A stretch of DNA of 51,526 bases, taken from assembly GCA_903872345.1 (NCBI GenBank), contig CAIQKM010000078.1, positions 1 to 51,526 of the forward strand, in the 5' to 3' direction. The notes under the pieces are model-generated. The model made no database searches. It saw nothing but the letters and a program-made list of their open reading frames with translations, and was not told where the DNA came from. This stretch comes from an uncultured Verrucomicrobia subdivision 3 bacterium. Its GTDB lineage: Bacteria > Verrucomicrobiota > Verrucomicrobiia > Limisphaerales > UBA11358. Positions 42,910 to 51,388 of the stretch are shown piece by piece (the first letter of the stretch is position 1; every line of letters starts with the position of its first letter). Position numbers and translations under genes: made by a program.

Positions 42910-45819
42910 ATGAAAATCAAATACCATATCCGGAGCATTGTCCGTTGTCTGACCGTAGCCGTCGGGCTGAACTGGGTTTTATCCAGCGGATCTGTCGGCA
43001 TGGCCGGAACGGATACGGACGGGATTTGTCTGGACTCCCATGCGCCGGCGCAAGTCCGTCTGGCCGCCGGCGAAATCCGCCGGTATGTCTATCTCCGCAC
43101 GGGGGAACTGCTGCCCATCGGCGGGTCGGCAACGGGCCGGACCATCCGGCTGGCGGTGGATCAGCAATTGGCTCCCGAAGAATATCGACTGATGCGCGAG
43201 GGGGACAACCAGGTCATCACCGGGGGCTCGGCCATGGGTGTGCTTTACGGTGCCTACCGTTATGCGGAGCTGCTCGGCGTGCGGTTTTATCTGCACGGGG
43301 ATGTGGTGCCGGATGAACGGTTGAAGTCCTGGCCGGCAGTGGATGAGGCGGGCCGCCCGCTGTTCGAAACGCGCGGCATCCAACCATTCCACGATTTCGC
43401 GGAGGGACCGGATTGGTGGAACCAGGATGACTATCTGGCGTATGTGGCGCAGTTGGCCAAGTTGCGGATGAATTTCATCGGCCTGCATTGTTATCCCGAA
43501 GGCAAAGTGGGTCCGGAACCGCTGGTCTGGATTGGTACCACGAACGATATGGACGCGGCGGGCCAGGTCCATTCCAGCTATCCCGCCCAATGGGCCAATA
43601 CGGAACGCGACCGGATGTGGGGTTATCTGCCCATGCGAACCAGCGACTTCGCGGGCGGGGCCGGCCAGTTGTTTGCGGATGACGCCTACGGGCCCGAAGT
43701 CATGGCCGGTCTGCTGCCGAACGCGGCCACGCCGGAACAAAGCAACGAAGTGTTCAATCGCGTGGGCCGGCAAATGGGCACGGTCTTTGCCGCCGCCAAG
43801 CAACTGGGCATCAAGACCTGCATCGGCACGGAGACGCCCTTGACCATCCCGCAGGCGGTTCGCGCGCACTCAACGGATGTGCGCGCGCTCTACACCGGCA
43901 TGTTCCAACGCATCGCCGCCGTTTGTCCTGTGGATTATTACTGGCTGTGGACGCCGGAGGAATGGACCTGGAGCGGCAACCAGCCGTCCCAGTTTGACGC
44001 CACCCGGCAAGACCTCCAGGCGGCCTTGGACGCGCTAGCCGGTCTCGGCCATCCGTTCACCTTGGCCACCTGCGGCTGGGTGCTTGGGCCGGCAGCCAAT
44101 CGCGCCGCGCTGGACGAGTTCCTGCCCAAGAACTGTCCGATGAGTTGCATCAACCGGGAAGTCGGCCACGCCGGCGTGGAACCGGCTTTCGCGAATATCA
44201 CCGGCCGGGCGAAGTGGGCGATCCCGTGGATGGAAAACGACCCCGATCTGGTCGCCCCGCAGCCCTGGGTGGCGCGAATCCGCTACGACGCCGTGGACGC
44301 CCGGCGCTTCGGCTGTACGGGGCTGCTGGGAATTCATTGGCGGACGAAGGGGATCGCCATGAACATCGCCGCACTGGCGGCGGCGGCGTGGGATCAGTCG
44401 TGGGTGCCGACGGGTACGGACACCCGACCGGTTCCCCCCAGCCGCCCCACCGAAGGCGCGCTCGGCGGCAAGGTGGCCGGCTTCACTGCGCCGGTAGCCA
44501 ACACATCGGTTCCCGAGGTTTACCAGCACGTGCGCTACGACCTCGACGGCTACGACCTGACCATCCCCAACGGCACTTACACCGTTACCTTGCAGTTCAA
44601 CGAACCCTATTACCAGGCGGCCGGCCGACGGGTGTTCGGCGTAAAATTGCAGGACAAACCGGTGCTCGACCATCTGGACATCTTCGCCCGAGCCGGCCAG
44701 AACCAAGCGCTCGATCTGAGTTTCACCAACCAGCCGGTGACGGATGGCACCCTGCGCCTGCGGTTCACCCGGGAGGTCGAATTTCCCTGCGTCGCCGGGA
44801 TCGTGATCAACGGCAAAACACGGGCGATGAATCAGGTGCCGAGCGAACCGTTCACGCGCCGGATCAATTGCGGCGGCGGACGGGTGGCCGGTTACGAGGC
44901 GGACCTGAAGGGCACCGGTCTCGCCGCCGCCGCGCCGCGTCAACGGGCGATGCCGGCGGAAGATTTCTATGTGGACTTCGCCCGCGCCAATTTTGGGCCC
45001 GCCGTGGCGGAACCGGCCGGCCGGCTGCTGGCCCGAATCGACGGCGTGCATTTGCCGGAAGCCAGCACCTGGAAGCAGGGACCCGGCGGGCTGGTGCCCA
45101 ATCGCACGCCGTGGAGCGCGGTGCAGACCAATTATGCCTTTGTGGCGGAGCTGGCGGCATTACGCGAACAGGTCACCGGCCCCGGCAACCGGGAGCGATT
45201 CGACTACTGGCTGGACACCTACCAAGCCATGGCGGCCATGGCCGAAGCCGGCTGTCTGCGCGGCCAACTGGATCAAGAGTTGGCCCACACGAATTGTCAA
45301 CCGGCCCTGGCCACCCGAATTGAGCTGGCCAAAATCTGGACCCGGTTGCTCACCGAGGAAACAGCACTGGCCGGGACCCCGGGCGAACTCGGCACGATTG
45401 CCAATCTCGAACAACATACACGCGGCCAGCTCAAGTTGATTGAAGGCCGAGACTCCGAGTTGGCCCAGGCGCTGGGCCGGCCGCTGCCGCCGGAAGTTCA
45501 GCCGGGCAAGGCTTACACCGGACCGGACCGGCTCATCGTGCCCACCGTACGGGGACTCGCCAACCGGGGTGAAACACTCAACCTGAAAATCATCGCCCTC
45601 GCCAGCCACCCGGTGGCGAACGTGGTCGTTCATCTGCGCCCACTCGGCCAGGGCACGTGGCAGACGTTCGCCGCCCGGCCGGTGGCACGTGCCACCTACA
45701 CGGTCGTGCTCCCGTCCGCGCAAGGCGACTTCGAATACTACATCACGGCCGGCAACGGACTCGTCTGGCCGGCGACTGCGCCGGAGCTGAACCAGACCGT
45801 GTGTGTATTCGATCCATGA
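42910..45819 (+). CDS. Secreted glycosidase-like protein with malectin-type domain
   Basis: The 969-residue product has a signal peptide (about 1-32). A domain resembling the alpha-glucuronidase N-terminal domain follows (about 45-140, with GSAMGVLYGAYRYAELLGVR). Next is a probable barrel (about 150-500) with acidic candidates in YYWLWTPEEWTWSG. A malectin-like beta domain (about 517-645, IPNGTYTVTLQFNEPYY) and a helical C-terminal region complete it. It probably binds and cleaves a polysaccharide outside the cell. I do not know the exact family or substrate. It stands alone, divergent from leuC. Confidence 0.65.
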   Translation: MKIKYHIRSIVRCLTVAVGLNWVLSSGSVGMAGTDTDGICLDSHAPAQVRLAAGEIRRYVYLRTGELLPIGGSATGRTIRLAVDQQLAPEEYRLMREGDNQVITGGSAMGVLYGAYRYAELLGVRFYLHGDVVPDERLKSWPAVDEAGRPLFETRGIQPFHDFAEGPDWWNQDDYLAYVAQLAKLRMNFIGLHCYPEGKVGPEPLVWIGTTNDMDAAGQVHSSYPAQWANTERDRMWGYLPMRTSDFAGGAGQLFADDAYGPEVMAGLLPNAATPEQSNEVFNRVGRQMGTVFAAAKQLGIKTCIGTETPLTIPQAVRAHSTDVRALYTGMFQRIAAVCPVDYYWLWTPEEWTWSGNQPSQFDATRQDLQAALDALAGLGHPFTLATCGWVLGPAANRAALDEFLPKNCPMSCINREVGHAGVEPAFANITGRAKWAIPWMENDPDLVAPQPWVARIRYDAVDARRFGCTGLLGIHWRTKGIAMNIAALAAAAWDQSWVPTGTDTRPVPPSRPTEGALGGKVAGFTAPVANTSVPEVYQHVRYDLDGYDLTIPNGTYTVTLQFNEPYYQAAGRRVFGVKLQDKPVLDHLDIFARAGQNQALDLSFTNQPVTDGTLRLRFTREVEFPCVAGIVINGKTRAMNQVPSEPFTRRINCGGGRVAGYEADLKGTGLAAAAPRQRAMPAEDFYVDFARANFGPAVAEPAGRLLARIDGVHLPEASTWKQGPGGLVPNRTPWSAVQTNYAFVAELAALREQVTGPGNRERFDYWLDTYQAMAAMAEAGCLRGQLDQELAHTNCQPALATRIELAKIWTRLLTEETALAGTPGELGTIANLEQHTRGQLKLIEGRDSELAQALGRPLPPEVQPGKAYTGPDRLIVPTVRGLANRGETLNLKIIALASHPVANVVVHLRPLGQGTWQTFAARPVARATYTVVLPSAQGDFEYYITAGNGLVWPATAPELNQTVCVFDP

Positions 45820-45977
45820 GGAATCTGGATTTACCTTGATTTTGGCGAAAACAAAGGGGTTTTTGGCAAACCGTTATGGACTCATTGCCCCGAACACAAA
45901 CATCAAGCGGATGTTGAGATGCATTTCCGATCGCTGCCCAAGGTGTCTGGGAGGGCGGATTAGTCGCCGCCGCCGCG

Positions 45978-46781
45978 TTACGGCTCCTTCGTTTCTTTGC
46001 TCAGATCAAATACCAGCCGCGTGCGCGTGTCCGTCTTTTCGTTAATCATCACCATGCTTTCCACCTGGTACTGGCCGTTCACCTTTTTGAAATCTTTCGG
46101 ATAGAAATTTTTGATCTGCTGGCCGCTTGCATCGTAGGCGTTCGCCTCCACAATGCCGAGCGAATCGGAATCAATCCACGTCTCCACGCGCGCATAACCG
46201 TTGGTGGTCGGATTCGGGTTCGTGCTCTCCAGCACCGTGCAGCCGCAACTCCGGTGAACCTCCTTGCGCAAGACCTTCTGGCCCGGCCACTGGAAAAATT
46301 CCAGACCCAGGTCGGCGATCCAAAAATCCGAGTCGGCAAACGATTGCATCGTCTGATTCCCCGTCAGCGTCATAATCTTACCATTATCCGCATGCCAGAC
46401 ATACTGGTTCGCCCGGCCATCGGTGTGCGTGACTTTCAACTCCTCCATGCCCGCCCGGTACAGCGCCGACCACGTGCCGTCGCCCACCGTCGTTTCACAA
46501 ACGAGCGGCACCGATGAATTCTCCCGCTTTGCGTTGCGGATTTTCAGCACACCCTGGTTCGTGAAATTCTCCGCCGGCCGCTGGCTCAGGATTTTCTGCA
46601 CCAACTCCCGTCCCTGCAATTCCGCAGAGGAAAGACCGTTGGAGCCTTGGGCGCTGGCGGCCAGGGCGAGGAACAGGGCCAACAGGGACAACGTGGGGGT
46701 TTTGGAGAAAAATCGGGGGATTGCCGTGATGAAAGCCCCGGCCCATGTGTTTGAGAGGTTAGTTATATCGCTCGCCCTCAC
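45978..46781 (-). CDS. LolA-like outer-membrane lipoprotein-sorting protein, start uncertain
   Basis: The product (about 250-267 residues) has a signal-like helix TLSLLALFLALAASAQGSNG. A LolA/LppX-type beta domain follows, with VLKIRNAKRENSSVPLVCET, YRAGMEELKVTHTDG and YVETWIDSD-like strands, ending LVFDLSKETKEP. Such proteins carry lipoproteins or lipids across the periplasm. No ATG in frame precedes the signal peptide after the repeat at 46.8 kb. I use GTG 46781, which lies in that repeat. An ATG at 46746 is out of frame, so a 1-base shift is possible. Confidence 0.65.
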   Translation of the reverse strand: MRASDITNLSNTWAGAFITAIPRFFSKTPTLSLLALFLALAASAQGSNGLSSAELQGRELVQKILSQRPAENFTNQGVLKIRNAKRENSSVPLVCETTVGDGTWSALYRAGMEELKVTHTDGRANQYVWHADNGKIMTLTGNQTMQSFADSDFWIADLGLEFFQWPGQKVLRKEVHRSCGCTVLESTNPNPTTNGYARVETWIDSDSLGIVEANAYDASGQQIKNFYPKDFKKVNGQYQVESMVMINEKTDTRTRLVFDLSKETKEP

Positions 46782-46930
46782 CCCGGCCCTCTCCCCCGGG
46801 GAGAGGGGGAAACGGTTCCAGCGTTTTTTGAAAGACAAGCGGCTGGGTTGGCCGGACCGGTGAACAAAAAGACAGAAAACGTGCCAGGGAGAATTCCTCT
46901 CCTGGGGGAAAGGATACAGGTGAGGGCGGG
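46772..46930. repeat. Dispersed 'ccctctccccc' repeat, two facing copies
   Basis: 46776-46814 contains ctcaccccggccctctcccc followed by cggggagaggg, a near-perfect palindrome related to the reverse complement of the 50775-50815 repeat. A second, inverted relative (tcctctcctgggggaaagga, then ggtgaggg) is at 46895-46926. The remaining gap to lon (46931-47081) shows no gene. Confidence 0.6.
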
Positions 46931-47081
46931 CGTTCATACCATACATACGACATCAATTATTGCGTTTGCGTTCACAGAAGGAAACAGGGAATAAAGATTC
47001 TTCGTTACCTTCGCGAGCTTCTGTTCAAACAAACCCGTAATAGAAATGTGAAGCGGTGTATAAATACCAACCTCAATGCCT

Positions 47082-49478
47082 TCATTTCGGCATGAGCGCC
47101 AGCGGGAGAACCTCCGAAATCTGCCGCACAAAATGCGCCTTCATCTTCGCGCGCACCTCGGTCGGCACTTCCTCCCAGTCGGCCTGGTTGCCTTCCGGCA
47201 GAATCACCTGCTTCATCCCCAGCCGCGAGGCGGCCAGCACCTTTTCCTTGATGCCCCCCACGCGCAGCACGCGGCCGCGCAAACTGATTTCGCCCGTCAT
47301 GGCCAGATCCGAACGCACCCGCCGCTTGGACAGCAGCGAAGCCAGCGCCGCCACAATCGTCACCCCCGCGCTCGGACCGTCCTTGGGCGTCGCCCCGGCC
47401 GGCACGTGGATGTGCAGGTCAAACTTGCCGTAATCGTCAAAATCCAAATCCAGCTTTTTGGTCTGGCTGCGGAGATAACTTACCGCCGTCTGCGCGCTTT
47501 CCTTCATCACCTCGCCAAGCGAACCCGTGAGAATGAGATTGCCGCGCCCCTTCATGCGCGTGGCCTCCACAAAGAGCACGTCGCCGCCCACCGGCGTCCA
47601 AGCCAGCCCGGTGGCGATGCCCACTTCCGTGATCTTCTCCGCACTCTCCGAAACAAAACGCGGATGGCCGAGATACTCGTCCAGATCCTTCGCCTCAAAT
47701 TTTACTTTCGCCGCCACCCCGTTGGCGGACATGATTTTGCGGGCCGACTTGCGGGCAAGCGCGGCAATTTCGCGTTCGAGCTGCCGCACTCCCGCCTCGC
47801 GGGTGTAATCCCGGATCAACCGGCGCAGCGCCGCGTCGGAAAATTTCACATCGCTCTTGGTCAGCCCATGTTCTTCCGTCTGCCGCGGCACGAGATAACG
47901 CTTCGCAATCTGCAGCTTCTCGGATTCCGTATAGCTCGGCAGTTCGATAACCTCCAAACGATCGCGCAACGCCACGTGAATCGGGTCCAGCCAGTTCGCC
48001 GTGGCAATGAACAGTACGCGCGAAAGATCAAACGGCAAATCCAGGTAATGATCGGTAAAGGTGGAATTCTGCGCCGGGTCCAGCACTTCCAGCAGCGCGG
48101 CCGCCGGGTCGCCCCGGAAATCCGCGCCCACCTTGTCCAGCTCATCCAGCAAAATCACCGGGTTGCGGCTCTCGATGCGGCGCAAGGTCTGGATAATCCG
48201 GCCCGGCATCGCCCCCACATAAGTGCGGCGATGACCGCGAATCTCCGCCTCATCCCGCATGCCGCCGAGGGAAATGCGGGCAAACTTGCGACCCAGCGCA
48301 TCCGCCACGCTCTTGCCCAGGGAGGTCTTGCCCACGCCGGGCGGCCCCACCAGACAGAGAATCGGCCCCTTGATCTGCTGCCGACGCTTGAGCACCGCCA
48401 GAAACTCCAGCAGGCGATCCTTGATTTTTTCCAGACCGAAATGCTGGTCGTTGAGAATCTTCTCCGCCACCTTCAAGTCCAGCTTGTCGACGGTCTCCGT
48501 TTCCCACGGCAGGGCCAGAATCCAGTCCAGATAATTGCGCGCCACGCCGTATTCGGCGGCGGCGGGCGGCGTCTGCTGCATCCGGTTCAGCTCCTGCACG
48601 GCGGCCTTCTTGGCCTCCTCGGGCAGGGCCGCCCGCTCCACTTTCTCGCGCAGCTCCCGCAGTTCGCGGGCGTTGGGATCCGAATCGCCCAGCTCATGCT
48701 GGATCGCGCGCATCTGTTCGCGCAGGAAGAAATCCCGCTGCGTCTTGGAAATGTTTGTGGCGACGTCGTTCTGGATTTTGGAGCTCAGCGTCAGCACTTC
48801 CCGCTCGCGACCGAGCAGCGGCAGCAGCTTGTCCAGCCGTTCGCGCACCGAGACCGTCTCCAGCAGTTTCTGGCGCTCCTCCAACGGCAGGTTCAGGTTC
48901 GCCGCAATGAGGTCCGCAAAATGGCCGGGATGATCCGTATTGAAGGCCGCCGTCTTGACCTGCTCCGAAAGCGAACTGGAGAGCTTGACGATTTCGCCGA
49001 ATTGTTTGTGCGCATTCCGCAGCAGCGCCTGCAATTCAATCGAATCCTCCGTCTCATCCCGCAGCAGTTGATAACTCGCGCGCAGGTAGGGCGCCGGCAG
49101 AAAAAAATCCTTCGTGCGAATGCGCCACAGCCCTTCCACCAGCACACGCACGGTGCCGTCGGGAAATTTCACCATCTTGGTGAGGCGCGTCACGCAGCCC
49201 ACCGGATGCAAATCATCCGGGTTCGGTTCCGCCACGTCGGGATTGATTTGCAATACCGCTCCCAGCAACCGGTCGCCGGTCACCAGATCATCCACCAGCT
49301 TCAGGCTCGGGCCGGTCTCAATCAGCAGGGGAACCACCGCGCCCGGGAAAATTACCACATCCGCCAGCCCCAAAATGGGCAGGGAGTCCGGCAGCGAGCG
49401 CGAGGAAACCCGCGCGGGAAGTTCGGACTTTTCCCCCGTGTTCAGAATGCTGATGAACTCTGTTTCCGATGATTCCAC
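47082..49478 (-). CDS. lon: ATP-dependent Lon protease
   Basis: Lon degrades misfolded and regulatory proteins in the cytoplasm. The 798-residue protein has the N-terminal substrate-binding domain (LPILGLADVVIFPGAVVPLL, about 33-52), an AAA+ module with Walker A GPPGVGKT (378-385) and ILLDELDKVG, and the protease domain with catalytic Ser703 in PKDGPSAG and the Lys in GGIKEK (about 744). The start ATG at 49478 is reasonable for length. hsp20 lies upstream on the same strand, so two protein-quality genes are neighbours. Confidence 0.96.
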   Translation of the reverse strand: MESSETEFISILNTGEKSELPARVSSRSLPDSLPILGLADVVIFPGAVVPLLIETGPSLKLVDDLVTGDRLLGAVLQINPDVAEPNPDDLHPVGCVTRLTKMVKFPDGTVRVLVEGLWRIRTKDFFLPAPYLRASYQLLRDETEDSIELQALLRNAHKQFGEIVKLSSSLSEQVKTAAFNTDHPGHFADLIAANLNLPLEERQKLLETVSVRERLDKLLPLLGREREVLTLSSKIQNDVATNISKTQRDFFLREQMRAIQHELGDSDPNARELRELREKVERAALPEEAKKAAVQELNRMQQTPPAAAEYGVARNYLDWILALPWETETVDKLDLKVAEKILNDQHFGLEKIKDRLLEFLAVLKRRQQIKGPILCLVGPPGVGKTSLGKSVADALGRKFARISLGGMRDEAEIRGHRRTYVGAMPGRIIQTLRRIESRNPVILLDELDKVGADFRGDPAAALLEVLDPAQNSTFTDHYLDLPFDLSRVLFIATANWLDPIHVALRDRLEVIELPSYTESEKLQIAKRYLVPRQTEEHGLTKSDVKFSDAALRRLIRDYTREAGVRQLEREIAALARKSARKIMSANGVAAKVKFEAKDLDEYLGHPRFVSESAEKITEVGIATGLAWTPVGGDVLFVEATRMKGRGNLILTGSLGEVMKESAQTAVSYLRSQTKKLDLDFDDYGKFDLHIHVPAGATPKDGPSAGVTIVAALASLLSKRRVRSDLAMTGEISLRGRVLRVGGIKEKVLAASRLGMKQVILPEGNQADWEEVPTEVRAKMKAHFVRQISEVLPLALMPK

Positions 49479-49541
49479 AATGATCCCTCTCGGGGAATTA
49501 GAGTCGGTCCGGCGGGAAAATGTTTCAAATTAATCTTTAAA

Positions 49542-49952
49542 TCAATCCGCCTCAAAAATGGGCACCTTGTGGGTGATAATCGGCGACCGGCTGGCCGGGG
49601 GAACATCAATCCGCAGAAAACCGTTCAAATAAACCGCCTTGGCCATGCTCAGATCATAACCGGCCGGCAGATCCAGCACCGTTTCAAACGGGCCATAGCT
49701 GATCTCCATCACCAAAAAGTTGCACTGCGGCGCCCGGCAGCAGTCCGGCCGCTCGCCATTGATCCGCAACCGCTGGCCTTCCACCGTGATTTCCAGGCTG
49801 TCACTCTTCATCCCCGCCAGTTCCACCTTCACCACCAGGCCGGTGTCCGTGGCATAAACATCGGTGTTGGGCGCCCATCGGCCCGTGATGGGATCTGACT
49901 GTGAGCTCTGTGCAAAGGAATGCACCGCATGTGATATTTTCGTGATGGCCAT
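49542..49952 (-). CDS. Small heat shock protein (Hsp20/alpha-crystallin)
   Basis: The 136-residue protein has an alpha-crystallin domain (about 27-120): TDVYATDTGLVVKVELAGMK, LEITVEGQRLRINGERPD, and the strand ELPAG-like VLDLPAGYDLSMAKAVYLNGFLRI, quoted in part. It lacks the exact A-x-x-x-N-G-V-L box but retains YLNGFLRI. Hsp20 proteins hold unfolding proteins without ATP. It lies 63 bases upstream of lon and may be co-transcribed with it. Two adjacent cysteines (CCRAPQC) are unusual. Confidence 0.88.
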   Translation of the reverse strand: MAITKISHAVHSFAQSSQSDPITGRWAPNTDVYATDTGLVVKVELAGMKSDSLEITVEGQRLRINGERPDCCRAPQCNFLVMEISYGPFETVLDLPAGYDLSMAKAVYLNGFLRIDVPPASRSPIITHKVPIFEAD

Positions 49953-50005
49953 GGAAGTTTAAAGCGTTCGGCAATTTCTGAGATTTCTGATTGATTCTGA
50001 AAGGA

Positions 50006-50197
50006 TTAGCCCCGTACGGACGGGCTGGCGGATTCCGCCTTTTTGGCGCTTTTCACGCGGGCGTCGTCCTGGTGGTCATGCGGGCAGCCGCAGTTGCAGC
50101 CGGACCCGTGTCCGGACTTTTTTCCCGAGCTGCGCCAGACGAACAGAATGGCCACCGCGAGCACGATGCTTAACGTTGTTAATTGCTGCCAGTTCAT
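50006..50197 (-). CDS. Small Cys/His-rich single-pass membrane protein
   Basis: The 63-residue protein has a membrane helix (about 7-21, TTLSIVLAVAILFVW), then a basic segment and a metal-binding-like cluster GCNCGCPHDHQ (33-43). It ends in a charged tail. The layout resembles the small FeoB-associated Cys-rich membrane proteins, but no feo gene is near. The ATG at 50197 is chosen because it directly precedes the helix. Confidence 0.6.
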   Translation of the reverse strand: MNWQQLTTLSIVLAVAILFVWRSSGKKSGHGSGCNCGCPHDHQDDARVKSAKKAESASPSVRG

Positions 50198-50279
50198 GCT
50201 AGCAACATAACTGCATTCCGCAGTCGTGCAAATGGAATTTTCGGCGTGAAACTTCCCCGCTTCCGGCTTAGGCTGTCGC

Positions 50280-50690
50280 ATGGTCGCACCGTTTCGTTAT
50301 CAACACCGCGTCACGTACGCCGAATGCACGATCGGCAATCACGTCTATCACGCTCGCTATCTGGACTTTTTGGAAGCCGCCCGGGGCGAATTCCTCCGCT
50401 CCCTCGGCGCCACCGTGCTGGCCTGGCAGGAGGCCGACTGCATCTTTCCCGTGATCGAAGCCCGGCTCACCTACAAATACCCCGCCCGCTACGATGATGT
50501 TCTGGCCATCGAGGTCTGGCCCACCCTCATGGAGCGGGTTCGCCTCAATTTCGCCCATCGCGTCCTCCTGCCGGACGGCAAGCTCATCCTCGAGGCCGAA
50601 ACCTTCCACGCCTGCACCACCCGCGCCGAAAAACCCCGCCGACTGCCCCCCGAGCTGGTGGAAAAAATGCGGCCGTTTTTACGGGGGTAG
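50280..50690 (+). CDS. Hotdog-fold acyl-CoA thioesterase-like protein (YbgC/FadM family)
   Basis: The 136-residue protein is a 4HBT hotdog protein: HRVTYAECTIGNHVYHARYL then LDFLEAARGEFLRSLGA, as in YbgC, which hydrolyses acyl-CoA thioesters. The usual catalytic Asp (in YYEDTDAGGVVYH of E. coli YbgC) aligns with Thr in this TYAECTIGNHVYH, so catalysis may differ. The next strands (YKYPARYDDVLAIEVW) are normal. It is divergent from the small Cys-rich gene. Confidence 0.82.
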   Translation: MVAPFRYQHRVTYAECTIGNHVYHARYLDFLEAARGEFLRSLGATVLAWQEADCIFPVIEARLTYKYPARYDDVLAIEVWPTLMERVRLNFAHRVLLPDGKLILEAETFHACTTRAEKPRRLPPELVEKMRPFLRG

Positions 50691-50751
50691 TTGCCCTCCG
50701 GGCGCATCCTGTGACACTGCCCCCCAATCCATGACCATGATATGGCAGCCA

Positions 50752-50840
50752 ACCGGTCGCACGACGGCCTAACTCCCTCTCCGCCATTGATAAATGGGGG
50801 AGAGGGCCGGGGTGAGGTGGTGCCGAGCTATTTAGCCTCC
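50752..50840 (+). repeat. Dispersed hairpin repeat, copy 3
   Basis: This is the best-formed copy: ccctctccgccatt (50775-50788) pairs with aatgggggagaggg (50793-50806) around GATA, with 13 of 14 positions paired. A gtgaggtgg segment and ctattt follow, as at 371-452. Confidence 0.8.
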
Positions 50841-50923
50841 GGCGCGGTGTCAAGCTGCGCTTGTTGCCCCCTGATTTTGGCTTCCTCCTTGTAAAAAGAA
50901 ACAACGTAAGCGAGACTGTCCCA

Positions 50924-51145
50924 ATGAAGAATGAACTCGTTTTTCAAATTGAGCGGGATGAGGATGCGCTCGTCGCCACCTGCCACGAGCCGGAAATGGC
51001 CACCCAGGGCGGCAATCTGGACGAGTTGATTGCCATGATCCGCGATTTGATCCAATGCCGGTTTGAGGCCGACGATGACCGCCGGCACTGGCCCATTCGC
51101 CTGCATTTCGTGGACGACCCGGTTTTGGCGCTCCAACCGGCGTGA
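50924..51145 (+). CDS. hicB: HicB-like antitoxin
   Basis: The 73-residue protein contains the HicB partial RNase H-like fold: FQIERDEDALVATCHEPEMA, then TQGGNLDELIAMIRDLIQCR. It ends WPIRLHFVDDPVLALQPA, like DUF1902-type HicB. The ATG at 50924 follows an open stretch whose upstream ATG is less likely. Its stop overlaps the GTG start of hicA by 4 bp. The order hicB-hicA, the reverse of E. coli, is common for this subtype. Confidence 0.82.
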   Translation: MKNELVFQIERDEDALVATCHEPEMATQGGNLDELIAMIRDLIQCRFEADDDRRHWPIRLHFVDDPVLALQPA

Positions 51146-51357
51146 AACTGCCCCGCGATCTTTCTGGCGACGACGTCTGCCGCGCCTTGAAACGGCTGGG
51201 TTTTGAATTTGTCCGCCAGACCGGTTCCCATCGCCACTATGTCCGGGGTTCGTTGCATGTCTGTGTGCCGATGCACAGCGACATCAAACCAAAGACCTTG
51301 CAGTCCATTTTAAAGCAGGCGGAAATTACCGTGGAAGACTTGCTGGATAATCTTTGA
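51142..51357 (+). CDS. hicA: HicA toxin (mRNA interferase)
   Basis: HicA is a double-stranded-RNA-binding-fold ribonuclease that cleaves mRNA when free of HicB. The 71-residue protein has the family pattern ALKRLGFEFVRQTGSHRHYV (15-34) with the active His30 in GSHRHY, then CVPMHSDIKPKTLQSILKQA. It starts with GTG overlapping hicB. Length is normal, so the pair looks intact. Confidence 0.9.
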   Translation: MKLPRDLSGDDVCRALKRLGFEFVRQTGSHRHYVRGSLHVCVPMHSDIKPKTLQSILKQAEITVEDLLDNL

Positions 51358-51388
51358 GATTTGCGGGCTTTTCCCCGGGCCACCGCTC

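Noticed and set aside
47076..49472. A 798-codon open frame opposite lon, and similar long frames opposite glgB (22450-24420), mgtA (26649-28436) and the TPR gene (39698-41326)
   Set aside because: They mirror real genes with clear motifs on the other strand; the predicted proteins are His/Arg/Gly-rich with no motif. High G+C content leaves antisense frames open.
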